DNA of 64,000 nucleotides from Planctomycetota bacterium (lineage in GTDB: Bacteria; Planctomycetota; MHYJ01; JACQXL01; JACQZI01): positions 3,183 to 67,182 of the forward strand of contig JACQZI010000014.1 in NCBI GenBank assembly GCA_016207825.1. Direction: 5' to 3'. The translations under genes and the position numbers were made by a program. The stretch's first letter is position 1. Each line of letters opens with the position of its first letter. Of this stretch, positions 59,146 through 64,000 are shown one piece after another. Below the pieces are notes generated by a model that worked only from the letters and a program-made list of their open reading frames with translations, was not told the origin of the DNA and did no database searches.

Positions 59146-60480
59146 TTATAAGGCGCCCTGCGCCAGGGAAAGCCCGAGAGCCGCCAACCGTTGTTTTATT
59201 TCCTTAACGGAAATCTGCCCGAGATTTTTGGTGTCCAAGAGTTCGCGCTCGCTCTTGCTGACCAGATCACGCAGGGTATATATTTTAAGCCGTCCGAAAC
59301 ACGAGCGGATACGGGCAGACCATTCCATATCAAAGATTGATTTGTTGAGCATATCCGGCTTTTTATTGGGTTCTTCGATAATCGGCAATGCGACGGTGGC
59401 CGGCTGTCCGGGTACAACTCCGGGCTGGGCAAAGGTCAGTCCCTTACGCGCCATGATTTCTCTCAATTCATTAAGAGAGGTCATCCCGAAATTATCGCAT
59501 TTCAAAAGTTCATCTTCCGTCTTTACCGCCAGGTCGCCAAGTATCTTTATGCCGAGATCTTCCAGGCAGGCACGGCTACGGATAGACATCGGGAAATCGG
59601 TTATCGGAATAGACATGATATTTTTCAGGTGTTGTTCCCGGCGTTTCAGCTCGTCATTATAATACATATTCTGAGCAGCTTTGGCGTCTTTCAAATAAAG
59701 AGATGCCTTGGGATGGACCGGGCTATATTCCAAGACGCTTTCGTAACAAGAGATGGCTTTATCGAACTCGCTTTTATCCTCATACATTATCCCGAGGTTT
59801 ATAAGCGCGTTAAAATAGGTCGGGCGCTGGTCGCACAGTTTCTCATACAATTTAATCGCCTGTTCGTCTTTCCCCTGCAAGTCCGCCCGGTAAGCCATCC
59901 GGAAAAGGGTTTCTGAATGCTCCGGCTCCAGCCTTAAGGCATGCTGGTATTCAGCATCCGCCTTTTTATATTCGCCGAGATATTCGAAACACCATCCCGT
60001 ATAGCAGTAAATATCGGCTTCGGAGCGGTGGTCTTTCTTGGCGTTTTCGAGGATTTTGAACGCCTCCTCAATTTCGCCGCGCCTTATCAATGCCGAAACC
60101 ATGGGGCAAATAAAATAAAGTTTGTTCGGCTCGTCTTTGTATAACTTCTTCAAAAGCTCATAGGCTTTTTCCGGTTTATCCGTTTCCTGGTATGATAAAC
60201 CCAGGAAATAATTGGTCAGGTGGCTCGAACGCGCCGCTTCCAATAGCGGGACGGCTTTATCATGGCGGTTGAGCATCCAATAAACAATCCCTATCCTGGT
60301 ATTGTATGACTCGCTGTCTTTTTTATCCAGATATTCATTCAATACCTTTTCCATGTTGTGGCGTAATTTAATATGATGAACGATGTTTTCCTTAAGTTCC
60401 AGGATTTCCGGGATATCCAGTTCTGATTTGGAAAAAATGAACTTAACGTCGATATCCGGTTCTTTCACTGCTTTTGCCAT
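59146..60480 (-). CDS. TPR protein with two RNA-polymerase-alpha-CTD-like domains
   Basis: 444 residues. Residues 40-280 are tetratricopeptide repeats ('AYELLKKLYKDEPNKLYFIC', 'EYQHALRLEPEHSETLFRMA', 'CYESVLEYSPVHPKASLYL'). Two helix-hairpin-helix modules of the alpha-CTD type follow: 'IRSRACLEDLGIKILGDLAV' to 'MTSLNELREIMARKG', and 'ARIRSCFGRLKIYTLRDLVS' to 'ISVKEIKQRLAALGL'. Alpha CTDs bind UP-element DNA and activators, so this could link protein-protein scaffolding to promoters or act at RNA polymerase. Duplicated CTDs on a TPR protein are unusual. Minus-strand, cytoplasmic. Confidence 0.85.
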   Translation of the reverse strand: MAKAVKEPDIDVKFIFSKSELDIPEILELKENIVHHIKLRHNMEKVLNEYLDKKDSESYNTRIGIVYWMLNRHDKAVPLLEAARSSHLTNYFLGLSYQETDKPEKAYELLKKLYKDEPNKLYFICPMVSALIRRGEIEEAFKILENAKKDHRSEADIYCYTGWCFEYLGEYKKADAEYQHALRLEPEHSETLFRMAYRADLQGKDEQAIKLYEKLCDQRPTYFNALINLGIMYEDKSEFDKAISCYESVLEYSPVHPKASLYLKDAKAAQNMYYNDELKRREQHLKNIMSIPITDFPMSIRSRACLEDLGIKILGDLAVKTEDELLKCDNFGMTSLNELREIMARKGLTFAQPGVVPGQPATVALPIIEEPNKKPDMLNKSIFDMEWSARIRSCFGRLKIYTLRDLVSKSERELLDTKNLGQISVKEIKQRLAALGLSLAQGAL

Positions 60481-60532
60481 TTTAATATCTCCTATGAACT
60501 AATAATTTATAATAGCAGGTGTGGTGATAAAA

Positions 60533-61693
60533 CTAATCCACCTTCAAAGTAACCACCGTGCCGACCTGCATCAAATCCCCCCAAGCCTGTGCCACGGCGC
60601 GCTTGGGATTCCCCGGAACCTGGTGGCCGGTAGCTTCATGGCGCAACTGCCAGAAAAGGTCGCATATTTTCATGAGTCCCGCGGCGGCAATCGGGTTTCC
60701 CACACCAAGCAAACCGCCCGAAGGACAAACCGGCAAATCGCCGTTTATCTGGGTAACGCCGGAAGCGGTCATCTTGGCCGCCTCGCCTTTTTTGCATAAT
60801 TGAAGTCCTTCTAAATGATGCAATTCCTTATAGGCAAATGGGTCGTAAGGCTCGGCAATATTTATTTCCTTGCGCGGCTCGGTAATACCGGCCATTTTAT
60901 AAGCCATCCGCGCGGCCGCTTCCACGTAACGCGGATAATATAAGTCACGGTTGGTCCAGTAAGAGCTGTCCAAACTCCAGCCGACACCGTCTATCCAGAC
61001 CGGTTTTTTGGTAAGCTTCTTGGCTTTTTCCTCGGACATGAGAACCACCGCGGAGGCGCCGTCGGTAACCGGGCTGACCATTAACCGGTGAACAGGCCAG
61101 GCCAATACCTCCGAAGATAAAATATTCTTAACGGTCAAATCCTCGCCCAGCATGGCGTAAGGATTGCCAAGCGCGTTCTTTTTATTCTTTACGGCAACCG
61201 CAGCCACTTCTTCCAGTGAAATGCCGTGGGTGGTAATATAACGGTTCATCTCCAGCGCGAAAATCCAGATGAGGTTTGGTCCCAGTGGGCGCTCGGTAGT
61301 ATGGTCGAAAATGCTGATGAAGGCGCTTTGCGGATGCGGCCGGCAGGGAGACATCTTTTCCTCGCAGACAACCAGGCAGCTGTCGAACATTCCGGAAGCT
61401 ACGTGATACCAGCCGTGAATCGGCGCGAAGACGCCTGTCCCTCCGCCCACATAAGAACGCATATAGGGCTTACGGTAACCGCCGCTGGCATCGGAAAGAT
61501 ATTCGCCGTTCATATGGACGCCGTCGAAGGCATCCGGCGCGGTGCCGTGCACCACGCAATCTATATCATCAAGCGAGAGTTTGCAGGAATCCAGTGCCGC
61601 CTTGGCTGCCTGGTGCGCCAATTCCTTGGGCGTTTCCAAAGCGCGCCGGACGAACTTGGTCATTCCCGCTCCGACAATAGCAACTTTACGCAT
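60533..61693 (-). CDS. Thiolase-like protein without the catalytic cysteine
   Basis: 386 residues. It aligns with the SCP2/acetyl-CoA acetyltransferase superfamily ('RKVAIVGAGMTKFVRR', 'GTAPDAFDG', 'VSPVTDGASAVVLMSEEKAK', 'GDLPVCPSGGLLGVGNPIAA'). The nucleophile position, normally Cys-x-x-Gly, reads 'RSYVGGGTGV', and GHP near the end is GNP. The second cysteine ('VCPSGG') remains. It may be a scaffold or partner rather than an active Claisen enzyme. The second paralogue lies directly upstream with two bases between them. Confidence 0.88.
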   Translation of the reverse strand: MRKVAIVGAGMTKFVRRALETPKELAHQAAKAALDSCKLSLDDIDCVVHGTAPDAFDGVHMNGEYLSDASGGYRKPYMRSYVGGGTGVFAPIHGWYHVASGMFDSCLVVCEEKMSPCRPHPQSAFISIFDHTTERPLGPNLIWIFALEMNRYITTHGISLEEVAAVAVKNKKNALGNPYAMLGEDLTVKNILSSEVLAWPVHRLMVSPVTDGASAVVLMSEEKAKKLTKKPVWIDGVGWSLDSSYWTNRDLYYPRYVEAAARMAYKMAGITEPRKEINIAEPYDPFAYKELHHLEGLQLCKKGEAAKMTASGVTQINGDLPVCPSGGLLGVGNPIAAAGLMKICDLFWQLRHEATGHQVPGNPKRAVAQAWGDLMQVGTVVTLKVD

Positions 61694-61695
61694 AA

Positions 61696-62856
61696 TTATT
61701 TCTCTAAAACAACCGCGGCTCCGGTGGTCGTCGGCAATCCTCTCCAGGCAAAAGCCAATCCCTTTTTGGCATTCTTTACCTGGCGGCGTCCCGCCTCTCC
61801 CCGCAATTGCTTCACAATCTCCACTGCTTTATAAAGGCCGCTTGCTTCGAGCATATTACCGGTTCCAAGCGAGCCGCCCGAAGGATTCACCGGAATATCA
61901 CCCTCAAAAGAAGTAGCGCCGGCTGAAACCAATTTTCCGGCTTCGCCTCTTTTGCAAAGGCCGATTGACTCCATATGCTGAAGTTCCTTATAAGCAAAGG
62001 TATCATCTATCTCGAAAACATCTATTTCATCGGCAGGCTTTTTTATATTAGCCTGTTTATAAGCCCTCTGGCAGGCATCCCTGGCGTAAACCGCCTCGAC
62101 CCAGTCATGCGTTTCCAGCCATGATGTCTCGGTTATCCAGCCCAATCCTTTAATCCAGACTGGGGGAGCGGAAAGCTTGAGCGATTTTACTTTCTCTTCG
62201 GAAGCCAGGACCAGAACGATGGCGACATCCGAATACCCGCTTATCTGCAATCCGGTCAGCGGCTCCGCCACTTTGGGAGAATTCAGGACGTCCTGACGGG
62301 AAATCAGCGCGCCGTAAGCGCCGCCCGGATTATAAAGAGCGTTAGCCATATTTTTCACCACGACATCAGCACAGTTGTCAAGCGTATTACCGCTTTCGGA
62401 TAAATAACGTTTCATTTCCAATCCGGCTAAAGTGCAGGGCATGATATTAAGCGGGCGGTGGAATATCGGGTCCATAGCGAATTCCAGGACATTGTCGTGG
62501 TTAACGATATTGGATGCCTTGGAATGCGCCTCAACGACCGCGGTATCAAAAAGGCCGGTCATGATTTGCATATAAGCCGCGGCCAGCCCCTGGAGCCCGT
62601 CTCCGGAAATGGTGTGGACAGGTTTTAAAGGAGCGCCCAACTGGTCGGGCACGTATTCATCAAAGATGCTTACTCCCTCGTTAAAATCCTCGGAGCAGGC
62701 GGTAAAACATCCTATATCCTTAGGAGACATTCCCGCCTCGTTATAAGCCCTGACCGCTGCCGCAAATGTCATCTCGCGGTAAGAAGCCTCCGGGGTTGCG
62801 ATGCGGGGAATGGTATAACCAACGCCGATAATAGCAACACGTTTTTCGGTGGTCAT
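61696..62856 (-). CDS. Thiolase-like paralogue, second gene of the pair
   Basis: 386 residues from the ATG at 62856 (a longer in-frame start at 62886 lies upstream of the expected transcription start). Same superfamily: 'RVAIIGVGYTIPRIATPEA', 'FHRPLNIMPCTLAGLEMKRY', 'DIPVNPSGGSLGTGNMLEA'. The nucleophile region reads 'VHTISGDGLQGLAA', again without Cys, and the second Cys is Asn. The two proteins probably form a heteromeric complex, as thiolase-like pairs with DUF35 partners do in archaea and in anaerobic aromatic degradation; no DUF35 gene is adjacent. Confidence 0.88.
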   Translation of the reverse strand: MTTEKRVAIIGVGYTIPRIATPEASYREMTFAAAVRAYNEAGMSPKDIGCFTACSEDFNEGVSIFDEYVPDQLGAPLKPVHTISGDGLQGLAAAYMQIMTGLFDTAVVEAHSKASNIVNHDNVLEFAMDPIFHRPLNIMPCTLAGLEMKRYLSESGNTLDNCADVVVKNMANALYNPGGAYGALISRQDVLNSPKVAEPLTGLQISGYSDVAIVLVLASEEKVKSLKLSAPPVWIKGLGWITETSWLETHDWVEAVYARDACQRAYKQANIKKPADEIDVFEIDDTFAYKELQHMESIGLCKRGEAGKLVSAGATSFEGDIPVNPSGGSLGTGNMLEASGLYKAVEIVKQLRGEAGRRQVKNAKKGLAFAWRGLPTTTGAAVVLEK

Positions 62857-62867
62857 AGTAGCCTGAG

Positions 62868-62897
62868 AAGATACCAAAAAACACACCTTTTTGTCAA
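62868..62897 (-). promoter_or_regulatory. Promoter of the thiolase pair
   Basis: Minus strand: TTGACA (62892-62897), 18 bases, TATCTT (62868-62873); expected start about five bases before the ATG at 62856. Confidence 0.55.
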
Positions 62898-62997
62898 GAA
62901 ATATCTTTAATTTAAGATTTGTTTACATTAATATTATGAAAGTGGCATTTTATTTGACTTTATGCCGCCATTAATTAACTATACCTGTAAGAAATCA

Positions 62998-63057
62998 TAA
63001 AAACACGAAAGGCAACGAAAGCACCCCGAATGTTTTCGGGGTATCTTCGTGTTTTAC
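62998..63057. repeat. Nested hairpin spacer element
   Basis: Outer arms AAACACGAA and TTCGTGTTT enclose an inner ACCCCGAA-TGT-TTTCGGGGT stem. Similar GC-rich hairpins are frequent between genes in the window. It lies between divergent genes and has no gene on it. Confidence 0.6.
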
Positions 63058-63146
63058 TTTCGTAATTTCGCGCCCCGTTCCACGGGATTCCCTATTAATG
63101 GGGTGCCCCGAGACGAAGGAGCGGGGTAACAGAAAAGGAGAATATT

Positions 63147-63761
63147 ATGGAACCAGAAAAAAAAGGCGGGGCAATAATGTTCCACAAGATATTGGGAACA
63201 ATCATGCTTATCTGTTCCCTGGTTTTGGCTTTGCAGGCAACCGCAATGATAATGCTTTCTGATAATGACCGGATAGAAATACTCCGAGGCGCGGGCAAGA
63301 TGTACCGGGCAAGCCATGAATACGGCCCTCTTGAAAGAGCGCCTACAGATGAAGAAATAGAAGAAAGGCTCGTCTCGCAAAGAGAAAGCCTGCTGGCAGA
63401 AAGCAAGAAAGATAATTTCACACCGATTGCCATGAAGTTTCTTTTCTCCTTGATTCTTCTGGTAACCGCAGCGGGATTATTTATGAACAAACGAAATCCC
63501 ACTAAAGTATTGGCAACGATTATGGCTATCCTCTTAACAATAGCAATGTTAGCCAAGTTTAAGGAATTCATAAGCTATTCGGAACTTTACAAACACGTTT
63601 CTTTATCGTCCATTACGCTTAAGCTGTTGTTTTTTACGGATAAGGCAATGCTTTTGGCGATTCCGCTGGCGTTTCTTTCCTGTCTTATTACAGCGATAAA
63701 ACCTCCGGCTTTGCCGGAAGGGCAAAAGCCGATTTCCGCGGACGAAGCGCAGGTAAAATAA
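63147..63761 (+). CDS. Small membrane protein, unknown
   Basis: 204 residues with AGGAG before the ATG. Four hydrophobic helices (about 14-33, 95-112, 118-136 and 165-185) and a Lys/Glu-rich loop between the first two ('RLVSQRESLLAESKKDNFTP'). The C-terminus is cytoplasmic and acidic. No recognised family. Divergent from the thiolase pair; followed by a spacer and the second 22-bp array. Confidence 0.7.
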   Translation: MEPEKKGGAIMFHKILGTIMLICSLVLALQATAMIMLSDNDRIEILRGAGKMYRASHEYGPLERAPTDEEIEERLVSQRESLLAESKKDNFTPIAMKFLFSLILLVTAAGLFMNKRNPTKVLATIMAILLTIAMLAKFKEFISYSELYKHVSLSSITLKLLFFTDKAMLLAIPLAFLSCLITAIKPPALPEGQKPISADEAQVK

Positions 63762-63824
63762 AACGGCTTATAAAAAAGGATTAATCTATCCGTTTTTGGG
63801 TGGGGCTATACCACCGTTACTATC

Positions 63825-64000
63825 ATGGAGTCCCTCCGCATCTGAGATGGAGTCCCACCGCACTTAAGATGGGGTCTCTCCGCATTTGAGATGGAGTCTC
63901 TCTGCATTTGGAATGGAGTCCCTCCGCATTTGGGATGGGGTCTCTCCGCATTTAAGATGGAGCCTCTCTGCATTTGAGATGGGGTCTCACCGCATCTGAG
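63825..64000. repeat. 22-bp tandem repeat array 2, eight units to the window end
   Basis: ATGGRGTCYC followed by TCCGCATTTGAG (22 bases in all, minor substitutions) repeats eight times with no length change, the eighth unit ending on the last base of the window, so the array continues beyond. Variation is mostly transitions (A/G, C/T). No open frame is preserved because 22 is not a multiple of three. Same period as array 1 (45799-46128) but a different sequence. Confidence 0.95.

Noticed and set aside
1-64000. tRNA, rRNA or riboswitch genes
   Set aside because: No cloverleaf, rRNA or known riboswitch core could be recognised by eye. A covariance-model scan would be needed to exclude them.

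Overview
The window is a mostly coding stretch of a bacterial chromosome. The gene set points to a Gram-negative-type lineage, probably an uncultured planctomycete or a relative. Evidence: an LpxH-like hydrolase and an MlaEFD-type lipid transporter, a PilT ATPase, a prepilin peptidase, an ECF sigma factor paired with a zinc-finger/FHA membrane protein, SpoIIE-type phosphatase signalling, extracellular kelch and glycine-rich proteins, and many short GC-rich palindromes between genes. The taxon is inference; no rRNA or tRNA gene was recognised. Layout: (1) 0-4 kb, two secreted proteins that share a C-terminal domain, with a small truncated-looking gene between them. (2) 4-14.9 kb, an ECF sigma factor and a 1036-residue zinc-finger/FHA/TM/CAP protein, an MHS-type transporter, ileS, a DUF4143 ATPase bracketed by a 16-bp direct repeat, and a ChaN-like lipoprotein. 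(3) 14.9-15.9 kb, a gene-poor stretch with a minus-strand gene remnant. (4) 15.9-32.4 kb, housekeeping: a PP-loop ATPase, a glucosidase-like protein, a radical SAM enzyme, a PHP phosphoesterase, polA, an EF-hand protein, pilT, lpxH-like, rimO, pgsA, pgpA, and an RsbU/RsbW/STAS partner-switching module. (5) 32.4-37 kb on the minus strand, trmD, rplS, ruvB, a pseudouridine synthase, a PEGA lipoprotein and a thymidylate-synthase-like protein. (6) 37.1-45.7 kb, a visibly AT-rich island resembling a defence island: a SIR2-like protein, an HhH-like protein, an operon of a double-GHKL ATPase/histidine kinase, an atypical receiver protein and an unknown protein, and a convergent N6 DNA methyltransferase. 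(7) 45.7-50.2 kb, a decaying accessory region: a 22-bp tandem repeat array, a sigma-54-type promoter, a frameshifted two-domain DNA-binding-like gene, a gene that appears to start with ATA, a trypsin-like protease with an in-frame stop, a 30-residue membrane peptide and an unknown protein. (8) 50.2-62.9 kb, galT, the Mla transporter genes, an EF-G-like GTPase, an OmpA lipoprotein, prepilin peptidase, a TPR protein with two RNA-polymerase-alpha-CTD-like domains and two thiolase-like genes. (9) 62.9-64 kb, a small membrane protein and a second 22-bp tandem array running off the window. Cross-cutting observations: several first-of-operon genes have a recognisable sigma70 promoter placed so that transcription would start on or within a few bases of the start codon, so leaderless mRNAs seem common, whereas many internal genes keep Shine-Dalgarno sites. 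Palindromic elements also sit inside coding frames of trmD, the ThyA-like gene and the protease. The best candidate for an undescribed system is the AT-rich operon at 40.2-44.2 kb with its neighbours, which look co-regulated through near-identical promoters.
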